Under the pieces are notes generated by a model. That model ran no database searches. It worked only from the letters and a program-made list of their open reading frames with translations, and had not been told where the DNA came from. A stretch of 64,000 nt of DNA from Clostridia bacterium (GTDB lineage Bacteria > Bacillota > Clostridia > Oscillospirales > CAG-272). Below, in pieces: positions 1 through 8,675 of this stretch; position 1 is the stretch's first letter, and each line of letters opens with the position of its first letter. The stretch is taken from positions 29,618 to 93,617 of the forward strand of contig JAFUOY010000017.1 of assembly GCA_017481595.1 (NCBI GenBank), written 5' to 3'. A program made the position numbers and the translations under genes.

Positions 1-248
1 CCGACGCCTGAAACTATCTGCGCCGCAACTCTGCCGGCATCCGATGCTCCGTCAAAGCCATAAATGGAAACAAGCATAATAAGGGCAGAACCAAGACAAA
101 CGATGGTGTGGGTACGGATGCCCGCCTCCTTGTAACGTCTTTTTCTTTCGTATCCTATGGCAAAGCCCAAGATCACAGCAAGAAGAAGGCGAAAAATATT
201 TTCAAGCTCAAAGGCTAAATTTATATTAGAAAAATAGTCCAGCATCAT
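1..248 (-). CDS. MgtC/SapB family membrane protein (3' end outside window)
   Basis: Only the first 82 codons are inside the window; the gene runs off the left edge. It starts at an ATG at 248 behind a GGAGGA ribosome binding site, with a second ATG directly after it. The visible part has a short N-terminal segment, a hydrophobic helix (about residues 19-32) and the sequence GIRTHTIVCLGSALIMLVS followed by GRVAAQIVSGVG, the hallmark of the MgtC/SapB integral membrane family. MgtC proteins are linked to Mg2+ limitation and ATP synthase modulation in pathogens; in Clostridia the role is unknown. It follows rsmG by 6 bp, so it is probably the last visible member of the operon read from miaA. Confidence 0.8.
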   Translation of the reverse strand, partial: MMLDYFSNINLAFELENIFRLLLAVILGFAIGYERKRRYKEAGIRTHTIVCLGSALIMLVSIYGFDGASDAGRVAAQIVSGV

Positions 249-254
249 ATCCTC

Positions 255-983
255 CTATAAGGGTTTTTTACTTATTTGGGAATTGTTTCTCGGGTATTTT
301 TGCGGGGTATGTGTTTGTTTTCTTATAATTACCATTGTTCTCTCAAGGCTTTCCACCCCGTTTGTAAGAGTGTAGTTTATTACATTTTCACATTCAGCTC
401 CAAGGAGAGAAATGGCATTTTTTGATTCCTCAAGCTCCTCGGCGGTGGTCCTTGATTTCATTGCGATAAATGCGCCGCCCTTTTTAACAAGGGGAATACA
501 AAGCTCGCAAAGGAGATTTAATCTGCCCACCGCGCGTGCGCAGGCAATATCAAATTTCTCTCTGTATTCTGCATCCTTGCCAAGCTCCTCTGCCCGTCTG
601 TTTGACACGGAAATTGAGGAAATGTCAAGGAGGGTGGCTGTATTTTTAACGTATTCTACCTTTTTGGTGACGCTATCCACTCCTAAAACGGATACGTCAT
701 CCCTTAAGATCGATATAGGAAAGGTGGGAAAGCCCCCTCCGCAGCCTATATCCACTATTCTTGCCCCCTCAGGCAGCAGGGGAACGATAGCGCAGGAGTC
801 AACGATATGCTTTAAAATAACGCCGTCCGTATCTCTTATGGCGGTTAAATTAAGCTCCTCGTTAACCTTTAACATATGTGTGGAAAAGCGCTCAAATAAA
901 GCTGCCTTTTCCTCGTTTATAAGGCCGCGGGTCGCTTCGTTAAGGTCGGCAACCCTGATCAGCTTATTCTGAAATTCCGTCAT
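255..983 (-). CDS. rsmG: 16S rRNA (guanine527-N7)-methyltransferase RsmG (GidB)
   Basis: This 242-residue protein is a class I SAM-dependent methyltransferase that modifies G527 of 16S rRNA in the cytoplasm. Family signatures are NLTAIRD (45-51), LKHIVDS (57-63), the SAM-binding loop VDIGCGGGFPTFP (77-89) and ARAVGRL (149-155). Length is normal for the family. It starts with ATG behind a GGAGG site and sits 9 bp after the pseudouridine synthase gene. Pairing with mnmE is common in other Firmicutes, but here mnmE is 58 kb away. The C-terminal 15 residues are basic and not conserved. Confidence 0.95.
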   Translation of the reverse strand: MTEFQNKLIRVADLNEATRGLINEEKAALFERFSTHMLKVNEELNLTAIRDTDGVILKHIVDSCAIVPLLPEGARIVDIGCGGGFPTFPISILRDDVSVLGVDSVTKKVEYVKNTATLLDISSISVSNRRAEELGKDAEYREKFDIACARAVGRLNLLCELCIPLVKKGGAFIAMKSRTTAEELEESKNAISLLGAECENVINYTLTNGVESLERTMVIIRKQTHTPQKYPRNNSQISKKPL

Positions 984-992
984 ATTGCCTCC

Positions 993-1910
993 TTAGCTCA
1001 AGGCCTCAAGCCTTTTTAATAATTCCGTAAATTCCTTTGGCAGCTCCGTTTCAAAGCGCATGATCTCCTTCGTTACGGGATGTGGGAAGGAAAGCTCCTT
1101 GGCGTGGAGGCATTGACCCTGTAGAAGTGGCGCGTTTGCCTTTTCAAAGGGAGTTTTGCCGCCGCCGTAAACCGTATCGCCGATTATGGGATGCCCAAGA
1201 TAGCTCATATGGACGCGTATCTGATGGGTGCGCCCTGTTTCAAGCTCCATTTTTGCGTGGGTAAAGGATCTATACTCACAAAGGGCGGTGTAGTGGGTAA
1301 TTGCCTCACGTCCCCCGGAAATTACCGCCATTTTCTTTCTGTCGGACGGGCATCTGCCGATGGGGGCGTCAACCGTGCCGTTGGGACTTTTAAAATGCCC
1401 CGTTACTATTGCGTGATATACTCGTTTTATACCGTGGTCCTTTAAAAGAGAGGACAAAAACAGATGCGCCTCGTCGTTTTTTGCCACTACAAGAAGACCT
1501 GAGGTATCCTTGTCTATTCTGTGTACGATGCCCGGGCGGACAACTCCGTTTATCCCCGACAAGGAGCCCTTACAATGATACATAAGCGCGTTTACAAGAG
1601 TTCCGCTTGGGTTTCCCGGGGCGGGATGCACCACCATACCCGAGGGCTTGTTTACAACTATTATATGCTCATCCTCGTAAACAATGTCAAGTGGGATATT
1701 TTCGGGCTCTGCGTTCAGAACCTCGATCTCCTCCTCCTCGACGGTAATATCGTCGTCCTTGCGGAGCTTGTAATTTTTGCTCTCAAGCTTATCGTTTACC
1801 CTTACAAGACCGTTTTCTATCATTGATTGTGCGTGGGATCTTGTAACCCCCAAAAGCTCAGAAACGTACACGTCAAGGCGTTTTTTTACGTCACTCTCCT
1901 GTATTTTCAT
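993..1910 (-). CDS. RluA/RluD family 23S rRNA pseudouridine synthase
   Basis: This 305-residue cytoplasmic enzyme converts uridines in large-subunit rRNA to pseudouridine. It has an N-terminal S4 RNA-binding domain (about residues 10-60), then the RluA catalytic domain with HRIDKDTSGLL around residue 130, which carries the catalytic aspartate, and the later GRTHQIRVHM motif. Length and domain order fit RluD (YlyB-type). The ATG at 1910 follows an in-frame GTG at 1913; both overlap the last codons of lspA, so translation is probably coupled to lspA. RluD is the best guess, but RluC-type specificity cannot be excluded. Confidence 0.9.
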   Translation of the reverse strand: MKIQESDVKKRLDVYVSELLGVTRSHAQSMIENGLVRVNDKLESKNYKLRKDDDITVEEEEIEVLNAEPENIPLDIVYEDEHIIVVNKPSGMVVHPAPGNPSGTLVNALMYHCKGSLSGINGVVRPGIVHRIDKDTSGLLVVAKNDEAHLFLSSLLKDHGIKRVYHAIVTGHFKSPNGTVDAPIGRCPSDRKKMAVISGGREAITHYTALCEYRSFTHAKMELETGRTHQIRVHMSYLGHPIIGDTVYGGGKTPFEKANAPLLQGQCLHAKELSFPHPVTKEIMRFETELPKEFTELLKRLEALS

Positions 1911-2391
1911 CACTTGAAGCCGCCTTTTTCGCTTTTTGCTCCTTTATCATAGAAAGGATGAAGCCGAGAATAGTAATGCCTGATCCTACGCAAACGCAGC
2001 AGTCTGCAAAATTGAACACGTAGAAGTCGATAAATCTGCAATCTATCATATCAACCACGTATTTAAGACAAATACGGTCTATCATATTTCCGATGCCGCC
2101 GCCGATAATAAGGGCAATACCGATCTTCGTTAAAATACCCTCCTCGCAGAACTTTATAAGATATACGGAAAGAGCGATAAGGGCCACTATGGAAAGGGTC
2201 ATAAATACCCATCTGTGCTCGGAGAGCATACCGAATGCCGCACCCTCGTTACGAACGTAGGTAAAGTGGAAAATATCCTTTATTATGGGGATAGTTTCTC
2301 CAACGGTCATATTTGCTCTTACGATAGCCTTCGTTATCTGGTCGATGCCTATGGAGGCTGCTATAGTGCTTAAAATAATTATTAAGGTCAT
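1891..2391 (-). CDS. lspA: lipoprotein signal peptidase II LspA
   Basis: LspA is the aspartyl protease that cleaves signal peptides of diacylglyceryl-modified prolipoproteins in the membrane. The 166-residue protein has four hydrophobic segments and the conserved blocks VRNEGAAFG (46-54), GGGIGNMIDR (97-106), YVVDMI with catalytic Asp114, and FNFAD with catalytic Asp130. It starts at ATG behind an AGGAGG-type site. The C-terminal tail (about 15 residues) is charged. Likely substrates inside this window are the three lipoprotein candidates at 25387, 34599 and 45602. Confidence 0.96.
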   Translation of the reverse strand: MTLIIILSTIAASIGIDQITKAIVRANMTVGETIPIIKDIFHFTYVRNEGAAFGMLSEHRWVFMTLSIVALIALSVYLIKFCEEGILTKIGIALIIGGGIGNMIDRICLKYVVDMIDCRFIDFYVFNFADCCVCVGSGITILGFILSMIKEQKAKKAASSDENTGE

Positions 2392-2400
2392 TTTTACCTC

Positions 2401-2667
2401 CTAAATAAACAATACGGCAAGGCGGGAAATAACGCCGAGGCCTATAAATAAGATCAGCATTGAAAAGTCAATGGGGCATCTGCGGAACACGTCAAATCTG
2501 AAGAGAAAATCTCTTATAGGGCGTAAAACGGGCTCCGTCAGCATAAATGCAAAATCATAAAGCTTGGATTCCTGAAAATAGGGCACCCATGAGCAGATGG
2601 CTCGGGCGCAGAGTATCAGCTCATAAACGGAAATGAGGGATACCAATGTGTATACTAAATAAAACAT
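2401..2667 (-). CDS. YggT family membrane protein
   Basis: An 88-residue protein with two hydrophobic helices (about 1-27 and 66-88) and the family core CSWVPYFQESKLYDFAFMLTEPVLRP. YggT proteins are found next to sepF and yggS in Firmicutes and are linked to envelope or division functions, without a defined activity. Here it is 15 bp from sepF and 9 bp from lspA in the same operon, which supports a division or membrane role. The conserved TEPVLRPIR motif is present. Confidence 0.88.
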   Translation of the reverse strand: MFYLVYTLVSLISVYELILCARAICSWVPYFQESKLYDFAFMLTEPVLRPIRDFLFRFDVFRRCPIDFSMLILFIGLGVISRLAVLFI

Positions 2668-2682
2668 TTTTGTACCCTACTA

Positions 2683-3069
2683 TCAAAGATTTGTAAAGGT
2701 GTCTTCATCGCGCTTCTTATTAAAGATCTCGCCGCCTACGTCAACCTTTTTGGGGGCGATAAAGAAGGACTCTGCGGTTGCCTGCTTGATGGTTGCATCA
2801 AGGGCGTAGGCAGATCCGCTTACGAAGTCGATCATTCTGCGGTAGAGGGATTTGTCTATATGCTCAAGATTGAGAAGAACGGTCTTGCCCTCCTTAAGGT
2901 GGTCGATAGCCACCAATAGAGTTTCAAAATTGATAGGCTTAACGAGCTTTAATTCAATATCTCCGCCTCCCAAGGAAATGCTGGCGTTATCCTTTTTGCC
3001 TTCTTCCTCAACTATTTCGTCATCTGCGTCGATCTCAACGTATTTTTTTGATTTTCTGAAAAGTCCCAT
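2683..3069 (-). CDS. sepF: cell division protein SepF
   Basis: SepF tethers FtsZ to the membrane and organises division septa in Gram-positive bacteria. This 128-residue protein has a short N-terminal amphipathic stretch (MGLFRKSKKY), an acidic linker, and a C-terminal SepF domain from about residue 40 with the recognisable VLLNLEHIDKSLYRRMIDFVSG and ESFFIAPKKV segments. It is slightly short because the linker is brief. The gene starts 2 bp after the yggS stop, an arrangement typical of division clusters. No ftsZ lies in the window. Confidence 0.94.
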   Translation of the reverse strand: MGLFRKSKKYVEIDADDEIVEEEGKKDNASISLGGGDIELKLVKPINFETLLVAIDHLKEGKTVLLNLEHIDKSLYRRMIDFVSGSAYALDATIKQATAESFFIAPKKVDVGGEIFNKKRDEDTFTNL

Positions 3070-3071
3070 AA

Positions 3072-3740
3072 TTAATTCCTTTCTCCGAAGATCGCGCTGC
3101 CCACTCTTACCATATTAGCGCCCGCCTCTATTGCGTACAGATAGCTTTCGCTCATACCCATAGAAAGAACTGCGTCGTCCTCGTCTTTAAATAATTTATC
3201 AAAAATTTTTTTGGTCAATGTAAAATATTTCATATATTCCTCTTTGGTATTGCACCTTGGCGCCATAGTCATAAGACCACGCACGTGTATAAAGGGAATA
3301 TTCTGAAGTGAGGCGTAAAATTCCTCCACGTCCTCGGGCATAATTCCGCCCTTTGCCTCCTCCTTGCCGCTGTTTACCTCTATCAAAACGTCCATTACCT
3401 TGTTTATTTTGGAGCATTTTGCGCTTATTTCCTCAGCAAGGGATAAAGAATCAACGGAGTGTATCATATCCACCTTATCGTAGATATATTTTACTTTATT
3501 TCTCTGTAAGGAGCCGATAAGATGCAAAGAAGCCCGTCTGTCAAGCAACTCGTACTTTTCTCTTACCTCGTTTACTCTGTTTTCTCCGATAAGGTCAGCG
3601 CCAAGGGAAATAAGATAGTTTATATCCTCTGCGCTTTGGGTTTTCGTGGCAATAAGCAGCTTGACCTTGCCTTCCTTATCAAGCTCCTTAATACCCCTTA
3701 ACACTTTTTCGTAATTTAATTTTATCTGTTCCTTGGTCAT
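3072..3740 (-). CDS. YggS family pyridoxal-phosphate homeostasis protein
   Basis: This 222-residue single-domain TIM-barrel protein binds PLP without known enzyme activity and maintains PLP and amino acid homeostasis. The PLP lysine is in LLIATKTQ (Lys33), followed by GENRVNEVREK, HLIGSLQRNK, HSVDS, the SMGMS block and the C-terminal RVGSAIFGER. Length is normal. Its start overlaps the 3' end of miaA by 4 bp (ATGA type), showing translational coupling. Confidence 0.95.
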   Translation of the reverse strand: MTKEQIKLNYEKVLRGIKELDKEGKVKLLIATKTQSAEDINYLISLGADLIGENRVNEVREKYELLDRRASLHLIGSLQRNKVKYIYDKVDMIHSVDSLSLAEEISAKCSKINKVMDVLIEVNSGKEEAKGGIMPEDVEEFYASLQNIPFIHVRGLMTMAPRCNTKEEYMKYFTLTKKIFDKLFKDEDDAVLSMGMSESYLYAIEAGANMVRVGSAIFGERN

Positions 3741-4660
3741 ATAAAATCTCCCACGTGACGAAGCACCGCCTCATAGGGGTCCTCCTTGTCAACGTATACG
3801 GTAATATAATTGCTTTTTTTCTTGAACCAGGTAAGCTGGCGCTTTGCGTAATGCCTTGTGGAAAGCTTCAGCTGTGCAATACAGGCTTCAAGGTCCCTTT
3901 CGCCCTTAACGTAAGGGATCAGCTCCTTGTAGCCGATAGCTCCCGATGCCGTTGCCGAGGACTCAAAGGTGCCCGTTTCGTAAAGGCGTCTTACCTCATC
4001 AAGGAGTCCTGCCTCCATCATTATATCAACTCGCTTTTCTATTCTTGAATAGAGAAGCTCCTTGTCCTCGCAGGTCAGAAAGAATATTTTCGATTCGTAG
4101 GGAGAGGGCTCTTTTTTGTTTTCCTTGTCTATTACGCTTTTTGGCTTGCCCGTGCATTTATATATTTCAAGGGCGCGTATTACTCTTTTTACGTTATTAT
4201 AGTGGATTGCCTCCGCGCTTACGGGGTCAATCTCCTTTAGCATATTATGTAGGGTGAGCGCGCCGTTTTTGTTTGCAAAATCCTCAAGGGAGTGTCTGTA
4301 TTCCTCGTCTGCCACCGTTTCTCCAAAGGTGGATATCTCAAGGACACTGTCAAGATACAGTCCCGTGCCTCCGCAAAAGATGGGGGTTTTACCTCTTTTT
4401 GTAATATCGGCAATCAGCTCTCTTGCTCTCTTTGCGTAGTCCGCGCAGGAAAAGGCTTTGCTTGGGTCTATAATATCGATCAGATGGTGGGTAACCCCAT
4501 CCATTTCCTCCTTGGTTACCTTTGCCGTACCGATATCCATTCCCTTATATATCTGCATGGAGTCGCAGGAAATTATCTCGCCGTTGTATTTTTTTGCCAG
4601 CCTTACGGAAAGGGAGGTCTTACCTACCGCCGTGGGGCCTACTATTCCCAATACCTTCAT
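3737..4660 (-). CDS. miaA: tRNA dimethylallyltransferase MiaA
   Basis: MiaA transfers a dimethylallyl group to A37 of tRNAs reading UNN codons. The 307-residue protein has the P-loop GPTAVGKTSLS near the N terminus, SCDSMQIYKGMDIGTAK, HHLIDI, the FCGGTGLYLD block and the C-terminal RHYAKRQLTWF. Length and motifs are complete. It begins with ATG behind GGAGG and follows the upstream membrane protein gene by 11 bp, so the two may be co-transcribed. Confidence 0.96.
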   Translation of the reverse strand: MKVLGIVGPTAVGKTSLSVRLAKKYNGEIISCDSMQIYKGMDIGTAKVTKEEMDGVTHHLIDIIDPSKAFSCADYAKRARELIADITKRGKTPIFCGGTGLYLDSVLEISTFGETVADEEYRHSLEDFANKNGALTLHNMLKEIDPVSAEAIHYNNVKRVIRALEIYKCTGKPKSVIDKENKKEPSPYESKIFFLTCEDKELLYSRIEKRVDIMMEAGLLDEVRRLYETGTFESSATASGAIGYKELIPYVKGERDLEACIAQLKLSTRHYAKRQLTWFKKKSNYITVYVDKEDPYEAVLRHVGDFI

Positions 4661-4671
4661 TTCTGCCTCCT

Positions 4672-5364
4672 TTAAATAAAGAATATCTTTTCAAGAGAGC
4701 GGCGCATAGGCTTACAGATGGCAACCACGATAAGCATCATTCCAAGAAGGAAGAACACAAGGGCGGGGTAGAAGGACCATATAAAGCGGATGCTGTCAAA
4801 GAAGGTAAGGCGGATAAGAAATTCAATAAGGACGGTAAAAAGCCCCGTTGCGATAAATCCGCCTCCGAGAGTGTAAAGAAAGCCGCGTCTTACGTATCTT
4901 TTAAGGGTGATCATTGTGGTGCTTATAATACATATTCCAAGGGTAATTGGCAAAGCGAAGGTGAAAAACCAGCTTTCCCCTCTTATAAAGGATATAAACC
5001 AGAGAAATACCGCCGTCGCTCCAAAATCACAGGGGACGAATATTACGGGATTTGGGGATTTAAACCACAGGGGAAGCACAATTATTACGTAAGTAAGCAA
5101 AAGGGCGCTTATTACGTAGCGTGACCAGGTCATACGGTGAAATACCGTAATATCACACACGAAAAGGACGGACATTGCAATAAAATACAAAACGCTGATA
5201 ACGAAAAGTATGCCTATCCTGTTATATTCCGTCTGGGGAGCGCCGCCCTTTGGGAAAAGCAAGCCTTCCTTGGATATAAAATCGGGGTGGTATACCTCTG
5301 TGTTACAAAGGGGGCATTTTTTCTGCCCGTCAGTAAGCTCTACACCGCATTTTATACAGTACAT
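4672..5364 (-). CDS. zinc-ribbon integral membrane protein (DUF6320-like)
   Basis: A 230-residue protein that opens with a zinc ribbon (MYCIKCG...CPLCN, Cys pairs at about 3/6 and 17/20) followed by six or seven hydrophobic helices and a basic C terminus. The architecture matches the DUF6320 group, which I associate from memory with neighbouring acyltransferase/esterase genes in Clostridia; that assignment is moderate. It lies 10 bp downstream of the esterase-acyltransferase fusion, so the two are likely one functional unit. No catalytic motif is visible; a membrane partner or sensor role for the acyltransferase is inference only. Confidence 0.65.
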   Translation of the reverse strand: MYCIKCGVELTDGQKKCPLCNTEVYHPDFISKEGLLFPKGGAPQTEYNRIGILFVISVLYFIAMSVLFVCDITVFHRMTWSRYVISALLLTYVIIVLPLWFKSPNPVIFVPCDFGATAVFLWFISFIRGESWFFTFALPITLGICIISTTMITLKRYVRRGFLYTLGGGFIATGLFTVLIEFLIRLTFFDSIRFIWSFYPALVFFLLGMMLIVVAICKPMRRSLEKIFFI

Positions 5365-5374
5365 ATTATCCTCC

Positions 5375-7600
5375 TTATCTTGAATTACTCTCTGCCACCG
5401 TTTTTATATTAAGCTCCTTAAGTACCTGATAAAACTCCCGCTCAAGGAGGGGCTCTTTTATATTTCTTACGAAATTTAAGTACATTTTGTCCTTGTAGGT
5501 AATAAGTCCCGTATTGTAGGGAGCCTTTGCCTGTACGCCAAGGACGAAGCCCATTTTCGTAACGTATTTATCTATCTCGGGGGGCAGAGTGCAAACGCCG
5601 AGATTTGAAAGGGCGAAGCAGGATTTCCTTTCTCCTACTGCGTTAAATACCATTTTCATTGCTAAATTCTTTATAAACAGGGGCATAAGCTTGATTATAA
5701 GAGCTTTTTCATCTCCTACGTTCTTCGCTATTCTTGCCCTCATCTGCTTCGGGGTATTCATTATTGCCATCTGGCTCTGAATCAGGGTAGCCGCCTCTTG
5801 TACCGTATATTCTCCGTATCTTGGGTCAATGCCCGGGGTTACGTAAAGAACGAAATTACGCAAGGAGCAGGACGGAAACATCTTACGCAGATTTACGGGG
5901 ATAAGTATCTTTAAGGGCTTACGCCTGTTAATATTCCTTACCTTTTTTTCCTGTATTCTTGCCGCCGCAGTCAGCATTATGGCGGAAAACAGAGAGGTTA
6001 CCGTTACCTTCATTTCCTTTGCCATTTTAATAATGTCGGCAGAGTCGAAAATAAAGGTGGTATTGGTTACGTAGCCGTCAAGCTCCCTTGTGCCCGTGAG
6101 CTTAAAGGCGGTGGTGTCGGCTCTCGTTGCCTTGACTCCGCCCGAGTATTTTAAAAAGCTGTCCTCAAGCTCCTCGGGGGTGGGCTCGTCAAGAACGTTT
6201 AATATTCCGTCCCACGGAGTTACGTTTTCCTTGTATTTTTCCTTTACGTACTCGCAAAGGAGGGTCTTTAAAAATATAAGACCGCCGTTTCCGTCCGTCA
6301 GGGCATGGAAAAACTCAACCGCTATGCGCTTTTGGTACACAAGAACACGAAGTGCGCATTTTCGTATGTCGTCAAAGAACATACGGGAGAGGGGGTAGGG
6401 CTTTTCGTCCATTATGTCGGGGGCCTTTGGTATTTCCTCGATATAATACCAGAACATACCGGTTTTCAGCCTTACGGCAATGGAGGGGAATCGTCTTACG
6501 GTTATATCAAGGGCTCTTTGCAAAGCGTCCTTATCCACGTCCTCCGTAAGAGTTGCGGATAAGCGGAATACGTTTGTCCAGTTTCTTCTTCTTGCGGCGG
6601 GATATATCTTTGCCGCGTTATCAAGGCTCATCCAACGGAGCTTTCTTGCGGGGATCCTTGATTTTACAAACCTTGCTATTCTGTTAAAATCCTCTCTGTC
6701 CTCGTAAAGACAGTAGAGAATATACGCGTGCCATTTTTTCTTGCCGATATAAATATGGGATTCTGCGCCCTGCTTTAAGAGCTTTGCGTGAATACCCAAA
6801 GCGTCATCACGCATTATTTCGTGCTCACCCACAAAAATAATTGATGGGGGCATACCCGTAAGGTCGGCAAAAAGAGGGGATGCCAGGGGGTGCTGCTTAA
6901 GCTCCCTGTCCTTTAAAATATCCTCCTCCGTACTGCGGAATTCTTTATTTCCGTTGGGAGTGTCCTTTCCGTAGATATATCTGTCTGCAAATCTTGTGAG
7001 CCTGCCTATCTTCATAGAAAGATCGTTTCGCTTGTTCTCCTCGTAGCTCTTGCCCGAAACGGTAAGGTCCGTCCAGGGAGAAATAGCGATTATGCCCGCA
7101 GGCATTTTTCTGCCCGCTTCTCTTAATTTAAGACATAAGGAGTAGCATAAGCCTCCGCCTGCGCTCTCTCCCGCAAGTAAAATTTCCTCGGGGGAGTAGC
7201 CAAGGGATAAAAGATGCTCGTAGGCGGTAAGGCAGTCGTCAACTGCGGCAGGGAATATATGCTCGGGAGCAAGACGGTATTCAACCGCAAGCACCTTAAT
7301 GCCCATCTTTGATGCAAGCACCGTGGAAAAGCCCTTTGCATAGGTAATATCACCGCCCGAGTATCCTCCGCCGTGGAGGTAAAGTATTACCCCGCGGGAA
7401 AGCTCGTCTTTAGGGGACACCATTGCCATAGGTAATCCGTTTACCGTAAGATCGGATACGTCAACCTTACTTTTTCCCATTCGTGAAAGAAGCTTACCAA
7501 GGGTAGTCATGCTTTTTCTTTCGTTTTCGGGGGCGGACTCGTTAAAAAGCGGCTTTAAAAGCTTAAAATTCGCTCTTACAAAATTACCCGACAGCTTCAT
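5375..7600 (-). CDS. fusion of alpha/beta-hydrolase esterase and condensation-like acyltransferase
   Basis: A 741-residue cytoplasmic protein with two enzymatic domains. Residues 1-315 are a hormone-sensitive-lipase type alpha/beta hydrolase: oxyanion motif HGGG (76-79), nucleophile elbow GESAG with Ser146, acid near Asp265, and His291. Residues 320-741 resemble the condensation/alcohol acetyltransferase superfamily, with HALTDG (432-437) matching the HxxxDG catalytic motif and an ordered C-terminal half including NFVLYVTPG. The hydrolase would release, and the transferase would form, an ester. The substrate is unknown. It begins with ATG behind GGAGG and leads into the zinc-ribbon membrane gene. 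There is no signal peptide. Confidence 0.82.
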   Translation of the reverse strand: MKLSGNFVRANFKLLKPLFNESAPENERKSMTTLGKLLSRMGKSKVDVSDLTVNGLPMAMVSPKDELSRGVILYLHGGGYSGGDITYAKGFSTVLASKMGIKVLAVEYRLAPEHIFPAAVDDCLTAYEHLLSLGYSPEEILLAGESAGGGLCYSLCLKLREAGRKMPAGIIAISPWTDLTVSGKSYEENKRNDLSMKIGRLTRFADRYIYGKDTPNGNKEFRSTEEDILKDRELKQHPLASPLFADLTGMPPSIIFVGEHEIMRDDALGIHAKLLKQGAESHIYIGKKKWHAYILYCLYEDREDFNRIARFVKSRIPARKLRWMSLDNAAKIYPAARRRNWTNVFRLSATLTEDVDKDALQRALDITVRRFPSIAVRLKTGMFWYYIEEIPKAPDIMDEKPYPLSRMFFDDIRKCALRVLVYQKRIAVEFFHALTDGNGGLIFLKTLLCEYVKEKYKENVTPWDGILNVLDEPTPEELEDSFLKYSGGVKATRADTTAFKLTGTRELDGYVTNTTFIFDSADIIKMAKEMKVTVTSLFSAIMLTAAARIQEKKVRNINRRKPLKILIPVNLRKMFPSCSLRNFVLYVTPGIDPRYGEYTVQEAATLIQSQMAIMNTPKQMRARIAKNVGDEKALIIKLMPLFIKNLAMKMVFNAVGERKSCFALSNLGVCTLPPEIDKYVTKMGFVLGVQAKAPYNTGLITYKDKMYLNFVRNIKEPLLEREFYQVLKELNIKTVAESNSR

Positions 7601-7726
7601 TTGTCCACCTCCTGTGCATAATTACCTTATTATATCATTGTAACATATTTTTTTATGCTGTGCAAGGCTAAAACATATAATTTAATAATATTTAATAAAT
7701 ACGCCCCCCATACCTCCTTATGAAAG

Positions 7727-7755
7727 TTGACAAAAAGGTATTTTAATGATATACT
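7727..7755 (+). promoter_or_regulatory. sigma-A promoter for the 7796 gene
   Basis: TTGACA (7727-7732) and TATACT (7750-7755) are separated by 17 bp, about 40 bp before the start codon at 7796. This is a near-consensus vegetative promoter. Confidence 0.75.
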
Positions 7756-7795
7756 TAAACGGTAAGAACCAACTCAAAGGAAGGGTAAAGCAGAG

Positions 7796-8398
7796 ATGAA
7801 AAGCGGAATAAAAGGAAAATTACATATAATAATCCCTACCCTGTGTCTGATTTTGGCGCTTTGCGGCATATGCTTGGCAAGCGTATATAGGGTAGAGGGC
7901 AGAAAAATTGCCTATACCTATTCCGTCACCGCGCAGCCCGAGCACGTTTACGCCTGGGGATACGAAATAGAGGACGGAGTGTATACTCCCGTTAAGAAAA
8001 ACGCCTATCTCGTACTTCCCGTTACGGAGGAAAAGGAAATTAACGACGTGCGCATAAAATTCAAGTCCCCCGTAAAGAAAAGCTGCGAAATAAAGCTTGC
8101 CTACGCCACCAAGGATTCGGGACTTTCCGACGAAAATACATATAAAAAGACCTTGAATAAGGGCTACGACGAATATTATTCCGTCCTTGACCCAAAGGTC
8201 TATACCATACTTGAATGCTACATTCCCGAGGAATTCGAGCTTGATTCCGTGGTGCTTTCCTACGTTACGGAAAGCGAGCCCGTCGCCGAGATAAAAATCC
8301 GAAAGGATCTACACGTCTACGGCAATATTGCCGTCTTGAGTGCATATTTTGTTTCCCTTGGAGCAATATTTTTCGTAAGAAAGAAAAAGCAAAAATAA
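7796..8398 (+). CDS. membrane-anchored protein of unknown function
   Basis: I do not recognise this 200-residue protein. It has an N-terminal hydrophobic helix (about 10-29) and a second at the C terminus (about 173-192) followed by a lysine-rich tail RKKKQK, so the central 140 residues are probably outside the cell. The middle is rich in beta-type sequence with many charged residues and aromatic motifs (VYAWGYEIEDGVYTP). It stands alone under its own promoter, with an AAAGGAAGG ribosome binding site, and ends before an intergenic repeat and a bidirectional terminator. A cell-surface structural or sensory role is possible but not supported by any motif. Confidence 0.75.
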   Translation: MKSGIKGKLHIIIPTLCLILALCGICLASVYRVEGRKIAYTYSVTAQPEHVYAWGYEIEDGVYTPVKKNAYLVLPVTEEKEINDVRIKFKSPVKKSCEIKLAYATKDSGLSDENTYKKTLNKGYDEYYSVLDPKVYTILECYIPEEFELDSVVLSYVTESEPVAEIKIRKDLHVYGNIAVLSAYFVSLGAIFFVRKKKQK

Positions 8399-8410
8399 TG
8401 TTTACATAGG

Positions 8411-8576
8411 TAGGGACAGGCGTCCCCGACTGTCCGAGGAAATAAGGGACAAAAGCAAAGCTTTGGTTTAGAAGATAGATATTACGACATAATCGGTAGG
8501 GGAGGGGCTTGCTCCTCCCATATTTTGTGAGAATTGAATTTATGCTGGAACGGACAGTCGGGGACGCCTGTCCCTA
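8411..8576. repeat. intergenic element with perfect 25-bp inverted ends
   Basis: The left arm at 8411-8435 and the right arm at 8552-8576 are exact reverse complements over 25 bp (each reads TAGGGACAGGCGTCCCCGAC... inwards). Between them are 116 bp with a further GC-rich hairpin (GGGGAGGGGCTTGCTCCTCCC). There is no reading frame. It resembles a non-autonomous miniature element or REP-type palindrome; no clear target-site duplication is visible. Confidence 0.6.
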
Positions 8577-8630
8577 CAAAAAGATAATAAATCTCAAAGC
8601 ACCTTGACGTAAGGACTTGCCCAAAAACGA

Positions 8631-8662
8631 AAAACTCCCGACACGTGTCGGGAGTTTTCTTA
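8631..8662. terminator. bidirectional terminator between convergent genes
   Basis: A perfect 20-bp palindrome (8635-8654, CTCCCGACACGTGTCGGGAG) is flanked by A-rich sequence on the left and TTTT on the right, so it can work on both strands: for the 7796 gene (+) and for the OadG-like/OadB operon (-). Confidence 0.85.
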
Positions 8663-8675
8663 ATTTATGCCTGTC

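Noticed and set aside
4522-5124. Open frame of 200 codons on the plus strand
   Set aside because: Opposite to miaA and the membrane protein gene; very basic nonsense-type composition.
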